Shown here: positions 10,911 through 22,978 of the stretch, piece by piece
Layout: every line of letters begins with the position of its first letter
Numbering within the stretch: the stretch's first letter is position 1
NCBI GenBank assembly: GCA_033030425.1
Contig: JAUFSD010000018.1
Coordinates: 124,001-188,000, forward strand
DNA length: 64,000 nt
Direction: 5' to 3'
Source of the DNA: Verpa conica
Lineage: Eukaryota; Ascomycota; Pezizomycetes; Pezizales; Morchellaceae
The notes under the pieces: generated by a model
What the model saw: the letters and a program-made list of their open reading frames with translations, nothing else
Databases searched by the model: none
What the model was told of the DNA's origin: nothing
Position numbers and translations under genes: made by a program

Positions 10911-13557
10911 ATGCCCCCACCAAAGGTTCACGAATATTTCACGGCATTCGCCCCCAACAGCTGGGACGTATTATCGTTCCTAGAATATGAATCGAAACGA
11001 AAAGGGAAAGGTTACGATCACGAAAAAGCTGTGTGTAGCTGGATCTCATCGCTGCGCAACCTTGAGCATGAGGAGGATCAAGAAATCTCATTTCATGCAA
11101 CGAGGGGGCTCGCGAGTTATTACACCGTATGTTTCTACTGACCCCTCCAACCTTCTTAGCCAGCGCCAGTACCAGGTCACAGATAACCTTCGGGCTGTCT
11201 GATCTCCGACCCAACCTTTGCCGGGTACAGTTAACTTTCGGGTTCTCTGATGTCCAACCATGTCTTCTCTACCGGGTCACAGTTAACTTTCGAGTTCTCT
11301 GATTTCCGACCCGGTCCCACCGAGCCACAGTTGCCTTTCGAGTCTTCTGATTTCCGACTCGGTGGGGCCCATCGAGCCACAGTTGCCTTTCGAGTCTTCT
11401 GATTTCCGACTCGGTGGGCTCCCACTAGGCCACAGTTAACTTTCGAGTTCTCTGATTTCCGACCTAGTGGGCTCCACTAGGCCACAGTTGACTTTCGAGT
11501 CCTCTGATTTCCGACCTAGTGGTAACTAGACTACAGCTAACACTCAGATTAGTTGATTTCCGAGCAGTAGGACTAGCAGTTATAACTGTACTAATGTCTC
11601 TAGCTATTTAGGCACGGCCATCGGATCGAATGGCCGCGAAGAACTGGTATGGTCATAAGAAGCGAATCAATGCAAAGAAAGCAAAGGCCTCAATGATGCA
11701 ACAACCATCAATACGAACAAAACATGTCTATCATGGGCCTGTAAATACTGGGTCTCTTTATAATTCAAATATATCTCTTAATCAAACTCCCAGCAACCCC
11801 CAGAGCAATACCTCTCCTCCTAAGGGGGTAAGCCTTCACATCCTTCCTTATCATTTGTTTTGATTCTGAAGTTTTCTTGTATAGGTTGGTGTTGGGGGTT
11901 ATACAAGGGCTACAAGGTAAACTCAGATATTTCCTTAACGGTCTACATACCCACTTACATCTAGCTTTAGAGAAAGTAGGCAGGGAGATGCACAAGTGAA
12001 TAGGCACAACACTCTAGCGGCTGAACTACATGAGAATGATGAAGCAAAAAATGAAACTGAAGACGAAGCTGAAGTTGAAGCCGAAGTTGAGGCCGAAGTC
12101 GAAGTCGGGAACGAAGACAAAGCCGAAATCGAGGCCGGAGTCGAAGACGAAGACAAAGCCGAAGATGAACCCGAAGATGAAGACGAAGATGAGGATGAGG
12201 ACGAAGATGATGAAACTAGTCAACTCCAGAAAGCTTGCGATGACTTACACCAGGTCCATAAACAAATGCTTAATAAACTCCCATTCCCTAGTGGTCAATT
12301 TTTAGAAGATTCAATGTACGAGTACGCCATGACCTTGAACAAGCTAGACCCAGTACATTTCTGTATTCTCGACTCCAAAATGCTTTCTACACTTGAAGCT
12401 AGTGAAAAACAGCGTGTGCTAAGTCAGGTGTTGCCCTTACCGGCATTTCCCGGAGAGCTAGATGAGTGTCTATCGCGATATGATTTTGTAAGCTAGCCAT
12501 AGCCTATCGTTTTGTCCCTTGATCCAAGCTCAAATCCTGTGATAGGTAACTACGACCACCGAGTGCCGAAGTATTGCCCGAAACAGCCATGATGATAAAG
12601 ATGTACATTGGATAGATGATGTCATCCGCCACGTGTTAGTTTTCATTACTACTTGCTTTCATATAAATTTTATCCTATAGAGACTTATCTTATTGGTGTG
12701 TACAGTGTAGAGTTGATTACCGATTCTGGCAGTATCTTGTCACACGGGAGCGTTAAGGAAGGTGTTTGGGACTGCCTCGTCTACGCCCCATTCTGGGATA
12801 AATATTTTGCCAATATCCCAGGCATGATACTGCAGCGGTACACGATCCTCCCCCATACATTTAGGACCTCGGTCTCTAACCTCCCTCATAGTAAGGAGAT
12901 TATACTCTTAGCAAGCCAGTATGAACCATACCTATACCTTAATTACGAAGCCCGTTATGATGGGGTCGTCCAGACACGCACCTCACACCGTGAGCGTAGT
13001 AACCGCTACGAGCTATGTGTGTTCGAAACCTCTAGTAAATTCGAGGGCATTGACTCTAAAAAATGGATTAAAGACCGCACTAAATTACTAGCCGGCTGCC
13101 GTGCTATGTTGTACCGTCTTCAAGCAATTGTCGAATACGATGCAGATATCATGACGAGGCTACAGGTCGTTGGGGTACTGCAAGCGGGTAAGTTATCCAG
13201 AATTCATTACATTCTTTTATAGTCTTGCTCATATCGAACACAAGGCCGCTACACACAAATATACATAATGTCATGCATCAATCGCAATGTATTTTACCTG
13301 AGGCAGGGCGGACTTCGAGAGCTTCCTACCACGCTTGATAAATTGCATCTGGCATATGACATAATTACTAATGCATGGAAGGTTAAAGTGAGTATTCTCT
13401 TTTTTCTTTCTTTCTATTTCCTTGTGAAGTATGGCTTACAAGCTCTTAGAGAATTATAATGGACACCGCAGCCGCTCTCAAGAAATATTTTGAAGATAAG
13501 GGGGTTGAGAAGGGGCAAAGTAGGAAACGGCGTCGGACTGACCCAGATTTCCTGTGA
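10911..13557 (+). CDS. Unknown eight-exon nuclear-type protein with an acidic tract and a nuclease-like motif
   Basis: I derive eight exons (10911-11126, 11612-11827, 11885-11916, 11965-12487, 12546-12634, 12706-13187, 13245-13387, 13450-13557), all in phase, giving 602 residues. Order: an N-terminal segment (MPPPKVHEYFTAFAPNSWDV), a Lys-rich stretch, a long Glu/Asp repeat (about residues 175-235), a globular part, and a C-terminal basic cluster (RKRRR) that could be a nuclear localisation signal. The segment RYDGVVQT followed by ELCVFETSSK (D444, E466, K470) recalls the PD-(D/E)xK arrangement of restriction-like folds in poorly known fungal families, but this is tentative. Intron 1 (485 bp) carries a minisatellite. 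A start at 10800 in the same frame is possible. No known family was recognised. Confidence 0.7.
11158..11560 (+). repeat. Palindrome-punctuated minisatellite within intron 1
   Basis: About eight diverged copies of a unit of about 50 bp are present, each carrying a variant of CACAGTTAACTTTCGAGTTC followed by TCTGATTTCCGAC. Between units lie short inverted repeats, for example CCTAGTGG-GCT-CCACTAGG (11463-11481) and CGGT-CCC-ACCG (11312-11322). The array occupies most of the 485-bp intron. Confidence 0.85.
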
Positions 13558-16500
13558 GACAGTTCATGTAACTGATTTTCCGTATGTGGTTAAACTTGGG
13601 CTTCTCATCTTGTACTATAATATCCTACGAAGGTTGTTCCATAGTTTACCGAATCCTATGATCTTACTCGCTAGGCCCTGGCTCGAGGGGACTCCCGTAC
13701 GCCCTATTTACTGTTAGTCCCTTGTACCTCAGGCCCTACCAATAATTTAAATAGCAAGTCCTATCACCTATCTGTAGTCATATGCCATAGACGAAGTATT
13801 TAGCACCATAGTAAATCCCTGAGACCCATTGAACCTTCCCAGCTATGGAGTTACCCGACCTCCCTAGCACAAAGACAGTAGATCAGATAAATGAGATAAG
13901 ATCTAGCCGGACCCGACAATCATTGACAAGGGCTGTCCACATCGGGGGCAACGGTAGAGATCGTATTAAAACAACGGAAAGCCTGCACGCTCGTAAACTT
14001 TTACCGGCATATAAATTAGCGTCCCCTCCCCTCCCCTCAAGTAAGGCACATGCCTATGATATATGTAGGTACATGTACCTGTGGAGTACATAAGTGCTGT
14101 AAATCGAATAATCTACATAGTATATAAAATTAAGAGAGATAGAGAAGGGAGGGGGGGAAAAAAATAGATGGATGGGTAGTGGAAGGTGAGGGCTTATAAG
14201 TACTATACGTACGTACGGGAATGGAGTATTAGTATCAAGTGACTTTCTTATTTATAGTCACGGTGCCGTCTCCTCCTCTTTTTTAAGCGAGGATCAAACA
14301 TAAGGTGTATGCCCGTTATTCCATCTCCACCCCCCACCAGCTGATGTATGTACATACGTGTTTGTGGGACGCTAGACATGTATTTTTGTTTGGACTACTG
14401 CTTTTGGCAGTTTATTAAAGGTGCCCGCACCCAGCTGAATACCAAGTCTGGGTGCGTGTGTGATCGGCTATAATAGAGTAATAGTGTAGATTAAAAAATA
14501 TATATTCCAACCTGTAGCGTCCCGTGGGGCGCAGGAATCATTGACCCCCCCCCACCTATAACAAACATCCGAAATACTTCTAGCGCCTTAGACTTACTTC
14601 GTTGGTACATATAATGTACGTAAGGAGTGGTCGCTGAAGATGGGCGTCTATGTAATGTAATGTATGTACTCTACTCTAAAAGGAGCTCCTCTTGTAAAAG
14701 GACGCTTAGGCGCTAGTTTACCGGTCGGTTGGGTATGTAACTTGTTTGGTAATAGTAATTATAGGCCGTCCCGAGTGATTCTTTATGAGAATTTTTTTTT
14801 TGGGGGGGCCCCCACCGAGTATCACGGCTTACGGGCGGGTCACATATGTAGGGGGTGCAGCCACACACAAAAAACACCAATGTGGAAGGGCTGGTGAGTG
14901 GTGTGGCTAGCACAGGTACTCTACTGTAACAATAGGCCGTATTGAAATCTTCAATTGTGTATATGTTACAAGCATATCACTCGTCATACCCAGTCCAGAC
15001 TGGTATCACATCTTTTTCTGTACATACGCACTCCCTCCTCTATGCACTCTACTTTGTGCGTAACTTCCCCTGTACTTACTTCCTACGCAGTCAGCAAGCA
15101 AGCAGGCAAGCAATCAACGACCGAACAACCACGACTCCTCCCAACAGTTTGTAAAAATAAAAAGTAAAAATAAAAAGGGCAGTTAGTGTTGCCTATTGTT
15201 GCCTGTTGCTGCACTTCAGCGGTATGTGGCTTCCTCGTAGCTTTCCAGAAGTGCATATAACGTGGTCGTTATTGCACTTAGCTAGGCACCTGTACGCACT
15301 CTGAGGTAGGTACAGAGTCCAAGTGTGTTTTACCACCTGAGTGCCAGTGTGTTCGGTGCGTACCAATTCCGGCTGAAGTAGTGAGGGGGAACATATGTGA
15401 TCAGGTGAGCACCTCCCAATAGCACAACTCAGTCCTAGCCTTAAAGTCGGAAGAGAGGGGGAAGGAGATTTTTTTTTTTGTGACGGACGGACTGGACTGG
15501 ACTGGACTGGACTCGTGAGGTGAATAAAGATCCGGACTGGCGATATTATTGTGCATTCAATATCTTAAGTTTGCCCCGGGTTTTTGCTTTTTTGTTTATA
15601 TTTTTATTATTATCGGGGATATGGGATGGCGAACCAGGCTTCGGAGGAGTGAAGAACGATGCACGGGTTTTCGTCGGCTAGATAGAGTATGTACAAATAG
15701 AGGGGAAGTTCCGGGATTCGCTGGGTGGGGACGGTATTAATACATGGAATATGTACTCTACGCGGAGTACTCTGGAGATCTGACTGAGGGGAGCACACAA
15801 GGCCAAGTCTCCCGTTAATTCTCATGTCACGATCGTGATCGTGATCACCGCCCGCGATGGTAGCCATTCGGGGGTGGAGAGGGGATGGATGGATGGGATT
15901 CCATGGAATGCCTTCCCCTCCCCCCACGGGTATCTTCAGGGGAGGCTCTTCTCGGTGTCTCTGGTATCATTCGCCGCTGTAATCCTTGGGGATGGAGATA
16001 TCGCGTCTGATTCGGCCACTGGACTCCACCTCAGCAGGATTGGACTGTGCACCGCCCAACTAAGCGGCGGTATGCCAGCTCACGAAGCAAGAAAAAAATA
16101 AAACATGGCCGGGGAACACCACCCTTTTTCTCCTCCTTCCACACAAATCATGACACAATAATCCTACAGTACCAGGAAGTCTACCAAGGTGGAGTGAGTG
16201 AGTGGGGACGCGGATGTTCCTGCGAATCCTGTGCTGTTTCTGAATAACACGCACTCCTTCGCTCATCGATCCACTCTCTTCCCATAGAGAAGGGACTACT
16301 CCTGTGCATCCATTCACATCTCGGTGTCTGCAGAGTTTCATTCACTCATCACTCGTCCATTCATTCATTCACTCTCATTGCCCCAGCAACCAGGACCTCT
16401 CCCCCCCTCGACCTTTCCCTGGTACCCCCTCCCCTCCCCTCCCCCCTCTATCCAGGTCATCCCAATTCCACCCCATTCTCAGGCTCCCCGTTCACCTAAA

Positions 16501-17679
16501 ACCCCCGCCAACCATGATGGGAAGTCAGTAAGTAAAGGGTATCTAGCAGTGAACCGAGCTTTCCTGGCCTTTCCCCCCCTCGGATGTCCCAAGACACTAC
16601 TGCGCACTACTATCTGGGCCCAGAGTGAACATACGAACTGAAACGACTACCCCCTCCCGGCGTCAATATCAACGTCAATAGCGGGGGAATTCTTCCTACA
16701 ACTAGGTACAGCAACGTTCATCCGTCCGCCCTGTCTTTCGGGAAGAGGCAGATTCCAGCAACAGCACTATCTGGGGCGAGGGGGTGAGGTTTTCTGTGTG
16801 TGCGGTTATCCGCTACTTTAGTCTCTGGCTGTCTGTCGACTTTGCGGGACGCTCGGAACAAATAGAACTGGTGCCCGAGGCCTATAGGGGACCGCTATCT
16901 ACTATACCCTATACCTATTGCCTCTTATTTGTTTATTCTATCTTATCTTGAGCGGAATCTTGAACAAAATATACAGGCGGAGGAAAGGAGGAAAGAAAGA
17001 GAGAGAAGGGGAAAAAAATACATCTGGAAGGGGTCACTCAGTACAGGACAGTTATCGTTGTAGAACCACTTGCATGGGGACGACCCGGGCTCTGCCAGGT
17101 CAGAATAACTAAAGGTCGGTCTGCCTGTCAGTATTGTTGTTATATTACTATTATTATTATTATTGTGACTATTATTATGGTCATTACTGTCATCAATATC
17201 CAATAGTCCTTGCTGTCTATTCCAGCTGTCCTCATCTCCTTCGTTATTTATTTTTTACTTCCCCATATTCTGAATCCTGTCCAATCGCCGCCTTTAATTT
17301 CTGCACATCCCCCCTGCGCAGCCCTGTCCATTGTGTACCCCCCAAAACAAAAAAAAAAAGTTTCCCCTTCAGTGCGAATCTCCTGGTGGCGGCGACTTCT
17401 CTCATCTGCTGTCTCTGCGCTGGTTGAAACCTTCGCGCCTTCCCTCAGCGACTACGATGCCTGTTAGTCTTATTATCCCCTGTTTCTCATGCTCCTATTC
17501 TGCTCTTCGTATATCTTGAAGACTGCGCTCACCGAGCTGACATAACCTCACCACCCTTCGGATCCAGCAGGACTGTCGATCGCTACAAACTACAGTCAGT
17601 CGTTTCGTCCAATAATTCCCTCCATAGTCTCCCCCGAAAGTCCTGTCTGGATGCACCCCGTCCGCGCTCTCCGAACACC
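13558..17679. other. Gene-free stretch of about 4.1 kb
   Basis: No supported gene. The stretch includes a GGACT pentanucleotide repeat (about 15488-15514), homopolymer runs and, from about 16300, long pyrimidine-rich segments typical of a fungal promoter and leader before the large gene at 17680. Short frames are scattered and mutually overlapping. Confidence 0.45.
15488..15514 (+). repeat. (GGACT)n microsatellite
   Basis: Five tandem GGACT units follow a T-run. Confidence 0.7.
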
Positions 17680-20169
17680 ATGTGTCTACCAACCCCTCGC
17701 GGTCCTCCTCCCGCATCAAGAGGAAAGTCTCCACCTTCATCGTCGTCGTCCTCCGCCTCGGGTTCGTCGTCGGATGCACCTCAATCCTCGTCCCGGAAGC
17801 ACCGGCGGCGAAACTCAAATTCGGCCTCGACGGAGAGCGACTTGCCATCAAGTCGTATAGTCGCGGGCCATGGACGACCTCAGCCGTTGAGGTCTTCTGC
17901 GCCCCCGTCGAGAAAAAACTCAACTAGAAAGTCATCGAGAACAAGTAGTGTGGCTGGGAATGGTAGTGTTGCAGGTTTACCAAGTAGAAAACCATCAACT
18001 AGGGGGGCTCGAGATCCAACAAGATTAGCGCCAGCGAGCCCCCAATTTGCCCCACGGTCTCCGGCTTTTTCTACAAAGTCAGAAAAGCCGAGCCGCAGTC
18101 CATCAAAGAAACAACATTCTGCCACAGTGACCAGATCGTCATCACGGCGAAAAAGGTCGGAAGCACAAAGTACAGAACAAACACCAGCTGTGACCCCAAG
18201 GACACCAGCAGCTGCTTTTGAAAAAAAGGGAAAGAAATCGACTGGTGAAATGAATGAAAGAGACCAGATTATCACAATGAGGGCGCCACTGCAGGGCGGA
18301 GGGATGATGTCTGGGCTGATGGTTATTCAGTCAGGCAGTAGTCGGAGAGGTAGTGAAAGTGGGAGTAGCAGAAGTAAGAGCTCATCGAGAAGGAGTGAAT
18401 CCCGAGATGGGAAACATGAGAGGCCAGGAAGTGGCAGCAGTAGCAAAGCAACAACACTTGTGGCTGGCCCAGTCGGTCTAGGGATCTCGCTGGAGGATTC
18501 TCGCACTCCAACACCGACATCAAAGGCGAAAGTTGAAAGGGTTAGGGAGGTGGAACCGAAACAACAGCAAGTTCCTAAGATTGCAGTTGTTGCACCATCC
18601 CCGGAGATCCAGAAGCAGGTATCGAAGCCGCCAGTACTTGCACCTGCTGCACCCGTGCCCGCGCCTAAACCACCTGTAATTAGTATATCACCGCCGAAGG
18701 TTTCTCCAGTTACAACATACCCAATTATGGCAACTCTGGTATATCCCACTAAGGAGGAATTGGCATATCAACCTATATCACGATATCAGGTGACCTCTAA
18801 AACTCCCCTCACCAAAACTAATATTCCTCCTCCGGCTCCTATAGTTATGCGCGGTACTGTACCCGTACTGGACCCTGCTTCAGCTGCTGCTGCTCGCCTT
18901 CCCCCATCGATGCTACAATATCACAATCCATTTGATACTTCCCCGGCTTCATCAGTGCGCGGACTTCCACTTCGGGGTGGAGGAACCCCTTCACTATCGC
19001 AGCAGTCATCTATGTCGTCATTAGCATCTGCATCGTCATCGTCATCAGGGGTATCAGAAGCAGCAATATCAATAAAGGAGCCAGAGCAACCACCATCGAT
19101 TATGCAACACATCTCATACGTAGTAAATTCTGTGATTTCTCCCAATTCATCAGCTTCTTCTCTAGTCTCCGCATCGTCGGCATCTACATCTTCCACGGAT
19201 CAGTCTTTCAGATCAGCGTCTCCTCATGCCACTGCCCCCCAGGTAGCGGTCCCGGAATTGTCAAGTAGGAAGCCAAATTACTATCGGTATACTGCTCCAC
19301 AAGACATAGCTCCTAAGCCACGGAAGGCGATTATGGATTCGCCGAGGCCGCCAGCCATGGGGAGGCGTGCGGGGCCGTGGGATGGAATGCCAGGGGCTGA
19401 TCCTCATCTCGGAGCCTATTATCGTAATGCAGCAGCAGCAGTAAAACGCCAACCAGCACCAACATCTGAACCTAGTAAGCCTAAGGATACTCCAGTAGAT
19501 GAAGCAAACCTCGCAGCCTACTACCTACAAGCGGAAGTGCAGAAACGGAAGCTTGCCCTGGAAAAGATGAAACACGAACAAAGCGAAACTGATGATGAAA
19601 CCTCTGCATCTGAAGTCAGCGGTGTTTCCTCAGTGCCATGGGTAGATCCTAACTTACCCAATTATTATCGTGCCGCAGAAGCAGCAAAGAAGAAGAAAGA
19701 TCAGGAAGAAATCGCAAAGGCAACCCTCAACCCGGACAAAGCACTGACTGTGTCCCCGACAAAAGAGCTTCCAACCAGAATTATAGCTGGTCGTAAGGTC
19801 TTCTTTAGCGGGCTCCGCCGGAGTATGCCGCAGGTCTTCCATGCACCACCACCTCCTCCAGCGCCTACCCCGCCCCCGGGCGGAGATGCCACATCAGCAA
19901 TTGGTGAAGATGATGGTCCACCTGAAGGAGCGGCGGAGAGCTGGTTCAAAGCTAATATGGCCGCGGGGTCTGGAGGGGCTAAGCCCGCAGAATTCTGGAC
20001 TAGTCCGTCGGAATCGACACTTCCAGGTACTGGTACAGAGGAGGAATTCCCACCTAATGCGCCGCCGCCCGCACCAACACCACCATTCGAGAGGGAGGAG
20101 CCAGCGGGAGGGCAGCCAAGCCCGGGATATTTTGCTAGGAGTCCGAGGAAGGGATATTCATACCATTGA
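17680..20169 (+). CDS. Large Ser/Pro/Lys-rich protein with four YYR-type repeats
   Basis: A single uninterrupted exon encodes 829 residues. The first 300 are Ser/Arg/Lys-rich and look disordered. The middle is Pro/Ala-rich with poly-Ser tracts. The last third has four related short motifs: KPNYYRY (531-537), DPHLGAYYRNAAAAVKR (574-590), ANLAAYYLQAEVQKRK (609-624) and DPNLPNYYRAAEAAKKKK (656-673), each ending in a basic helix-like stretch. Then come LPTRIIAGRKVFFSGLRRSM, Pro-rich segments and a C-terminal SPRKGYSYH. There are no membrane segments. I recognise no catalytic domain. The repeats suggest a scaffold or linear-motif protein, perhaps nuclear or cytoskeletal, but that is a guess. The long single exon and strong composition support it being real. 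Confidence 0.8.
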   Translation: MCLPTPRGPPPASRGKSPPSSSSSSASGSSSDAPQSSSRKHRRRNSNSASTESDLPSSRIVAGHGRPQPLRSSAPPSRKNSTRKSSRTSSVAGNGSVAGLPSRKPSTRGARDPTRLAPASPQFAPRSPAFSTKSEKPSRSPSKKQHSATVTRSSSRRKRSEAQSTEQTPAVTPRTPAAAFEKKGKKSTGEMNERDQIITMRAPLQGGGMMSGLMVIQSGSSRRGSESGSSRSKSSSRRSESRDGKHERPGSGSSSKATTLVAGPVGLGISLEDSRTPTPTSKAKVERVREVEPKQQQVPKIAVVAPSPEIQKQVSKPPVLAPAAPVPAPKPPVISISPPKVSPVTTYPIMATLVYPTKEELAYQPISRYQVTSKTPLTKTNIPPPAPIVMRGTVPVLDPASAAAARLPPSMLQYHNPFDTSPASSVRGLPLRGGGTPSLSQQSSMSSLASASSSSSGVSEAAISIKEPEQPPSIMQHISYVVNSVISPNSSASSLVSASSASTSSTDQSFRSASPHATAPQVAVPELSSRKPNYYRYTAPQDIAPKPRKAIMDSPRPPAMGRRAGPWDGMPGADPHLGAYYRNAAAAVKRQPAPTSEPSKPKDTPVDEANLAAYYLQAEVQKRKLALEKMKHEQSETDDETSASEVSGVSSVPWVDPNLPNYYRAAEAAKKKKDQEEIAKATLNPDKALTVSPTKELPTRIIAGRKVFFSGLRRSMPQVFHAPPPPPAPTPPPGGDATSAIGEDDGPPEGAAESWFKANMAAGSGGAKPAEFWTSPSESTLPGTGTEEEFPPNAPPPAPTPPFEREEPAGGQPSPGYFARSPRKGYSYH

Positions 20170-21778
20170 TAAAAGACTGCAAAAGTAACGATTACTTCGT
20201 ATAATAATGTTAACGCCAAACTGTACAACTCCGGGGTGAAGTGGGAGGTTAAGAGTCAGATTGAAATTCGTTGGCTGGCTTGTATGTTGCTACGTGTATC
20301 GTGTATCTGTGGAGGAGACGGATAAGGTTGTGGTTTTACTGTTAATTGGTCTAGCGCTGCTATTTGTCGAGCGTTCTCTCTCTCTTCTCTCTTATTGGTC
20401 CGGTTTTTTTTTTCATACGGTTTACGGTTTCGTTTTTTTTTTTTGATGGGTGCGGCGCATGATGAGATTGATTTTTTCCTCTCTTTTATTATTTTCTATT
20501 ACATAGTCTGAGTATGATATCAGGTTCGAGATTGAGATCTTTTTCTTTTGTCTTTTTCTATAAATTTCATGCGGCGGGTATGATATCTACGGGGCTCGGT
20601 GGGATGGGATTGGTTGGGTTGGATGGGATAAGGGGGAATAAGGGAAATGATCGGAATTCAACTTTTTTTTGTGTATTAGGATTAGGGTTCGGGACTAGGG
20701 ACTAGGGACTGGTTTGGGGGAAGCGTCTGTTGGTGTACGTGATGTAGTTCTTTCAGTTTCCTAGTTCTATTTGTTAAATATTTGAAGTTACGGATGGGGT
20801 CTATGTACACGCGCGGGGGCCATAATTACAGGGTGGGATTGGAGCTTGGGCCTCCATCTGGTGGGAGATTTGGGCGTCTCTGAAATCATTGGCACTCTCT
20901 AGCTGTGGCTGGCTGAGGGTTGTCACGTGGGGATAGGATACCTTTAAGCCTCATGAATTCAAGGGGTGAGACATGGCAGATGATAGTACCGGGGAGTCTG
21001 TGAGAGAGCACATGCAGTACTGCTAGACCTGGGTGCCAAGGCTGGTTGTCCCTCACTACACTGCTGTGACCAGTTTATACGTATTACTCTGAATTTCGTC
21101 ACCTGTGCCTGTTGAGCCAGGAATCAGGGATACGGAGACCAGGTCAGATTGGATCTTAAGTGGCCACGCTTATACAGCTCTCCAGCCTCTTCTACAACAC
21201 CCGTGAACCGTTGTAGATTGCGGGAACGAGTTCCTAAAGGTCGGAACTTTGATCCGTCGTCCGTCAGCCGTCGAACTGTCAACCGTCGACCGGCGACAGC
21301 TGTGGTACCGAGTCTGCGGTCTATAGTGAGGCTCCCTACCCCAGCGTCACCGGTTCCTCCTCCACCCTCCCCCTTCTACCTTATACGATTGATTGATTTG
21401 GTTTGGTTTTTTCTTCTTTGGCGTGGCGAGGGGAACTTACAAGCATTGTGCAGTGTTAGATCCCTATGATATATATTTTTATTTTTTATTTGATGGGGGG
21501 GGAGGCGCACGGGCAATCAACTTTCACCCTCTCCATCCCGTCTCCCGGAGTTTGGATCCAAATCCCACGGACGATATATGGAAGTGGAATGGTAGATATG
21601 CGGTTTTGATGTTTTTATGATGTGGCCTTCCCCTCTCGAGCTTCCCTCAAAAACACCGGTGTGTGTTTGCAAGGGAACAATCGAGTCGATGTTCACTTTC
21701 CCGGTACCAACTTCCGACGCCACTCTTTCAATCAGTTGGTGGAGGCAAGTGCCAATATTATCGCCAGTATAAATAATT
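20170..21778. other. Intergenic stretch between the YYR-repeat gene and the F-box gene
   Basis: T-rich tracts directly after the stop codon probably mark the 3' end of the upstream gene. Nothing coding is supported, and no repeat pair was seen. Confidence 0.45.
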
Positions 21779-22978
21779 ATGCCTTCCTCTAGTGGGAATG
21801 TGGCAATCACGACAGAAAGCGAACAAACAACTCCTCCTCTTCTTCAATTCACCATGAATTCACTTAGTCTAGAACTCATCCGCGAGGTTTTCTCCCACCT
21901 CAAAGACAAATTAGACATTGGGCGGTTCCGACTAGTCCAGCGGACGTTTGCACATGTTGGGAAAGAAGCGCTATTCAGTTGCATCTATGTGCAGCCATCC
22001 CAGCACAGTCTCGCACGACTCCTTGAGATCTCACGCCATTCCAACTATGCCCACTACGTGCGGGAAGTAGTACTCAGCGTAGACGCCATGAGAGTAATGA
22101 TATGGAGCAGCTTCAATGAACAACACGGCACAAAAGACATCGACAAGCTCGACTACCGTACACTAATTGTGTTTCGAAGCCTTATCACCGAATGCCAGGA
22201 ATTTCAACGGTCATCCGACTATGTTGCGATGCTGTCTGCTTCCTTCAGTAGGTTGCCGAGACTATGCACAATATCCCTCCGCGAGGTCTCGCCGTCGGCG
22301 GCTTCACACTCGGGTGCTGTGACGCTCATGGACCGGTACGCTCACGCAGTTGATCCTCCACATTTCCACGGCTCGTGGGGGGAGAAGGACCACCTTAGGG
22401 CTTTCTCGGCCCTGGTTGATGCGGCGTATTTCGCGGGCACGGCGGTAAAGACGTTCACGACAACTGGGTTGATTGATCAGGCGTTGTTTGAGGACCGGGG
22501 GCTCCTACATCGTGCAAAAAAGGTCTTTGAACAGTGTCGGGAGTTGAAGTTGTTGTTCTGTGGGGAGGAACCCTCGCCGGCGACTTATGAACCTCCGGTA
22601 CTACCCAGGACGTATGAAAAGTACTTGTTTGAGATTATATCGCCGGCTATGGAGATGGAGAAGCTCGTGGTTGGGTTTAATGTGTGTCCGCTTGCGGGCC
22701 ATGGTGGCGGGTTGTTTAGGAGGATCTTTGGCGAGGACCATGTGTGGCCACGGCTGCGGGAGGTGGTCCTTAGTACTATCGATTTGCCGTATGGGGAGTT
22801 TTTGGAGTTTCTAGTTCGACATAAGAAGAGCTTGCGGGTGCTTAGGGTTCGTTGTTGTAGGTTGGTAGGAGGTCTATGGTCTGACGCGGTGAAGTTCTTA
22901 AATGAACATTCAAAACTGGAGAGAATTGAGCTTGATGGTGCATTGGTGGATGGCAAACGACTTCGGGGGATACGTTGA
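21779..22978 (+). CDS. F-box protein
   Basis: A single exon of 399 residues. The F-box lies at about residues 27-65 (LSLELIREVFSHLKDKLDIG and RFRLVQRTFAHVGKEALF), after a short Thr/Ser-rich N-terminus. The rest resembles the irregular leucine-rich or solenoid substrate-binding region of fungal F-box proteins (LREVVLSTIDLPYGEFLEFL, SLRVLRVRCCRLVGG and KLERIELDGALVDGKRL are LRR-like). It is expected to join Skp1 in an SCF ubiquitin ligase. The substrate is unknown. Such genes are numerous and fast-evolving in this group. A second in-frame ATG directly before the F-box (residue 26) could also be the start. Confidence 0.82.
   Translation: MPSSSGNVAITTESEQTTPPLLQFTMNSLSLELIREVFSHLKDKLDIGRFRLVQRTFAHVGKEALFSCIYVQPSQHSLARLLEISRHSNYAHYVREVVLSVDAMRVMIWSSFNEQHGTKDIDKLDYRTLIVFRSLITECQEFQRSSDYVAMLSASFSRLPRLCTISLREVSPSAASHSGAVTLMDRYAHAVDPPHFHGSWGEKDHLRAFSALVDAAYFAGTAVKTFTTTGLIDQALFEDRGLLHRAKKVFEQCRELKLLFCGEEPSPATYEPPVLPRTYEKYLFEIISPAMEMEKLVVGFNVCPLAGHGGGLFRRIFGEDHVWPRLREVVLSTIDLPYGEFLEFLVRHKKSLRVLRVRCCRLVGGLWSDAVKFLNEHSKLERIELDGALVDGKRLRGIR

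Noticed and set aside
12026..12223. Phe/Val-rich frame on the minus strand
   Set aside because: It is the antisense of the Glu/Asp repeat of the 10911-13557 gene.
16351..16380. ATTC-rich run
   Set aside because: A simple repeat without the TTATGAT part that defines the nano-insertion family.
20170..20860. T-rich frames after the 829-residue gene
   Set aside because: Hydrophobic composition comes from T-runs of the likely 3' UTR.
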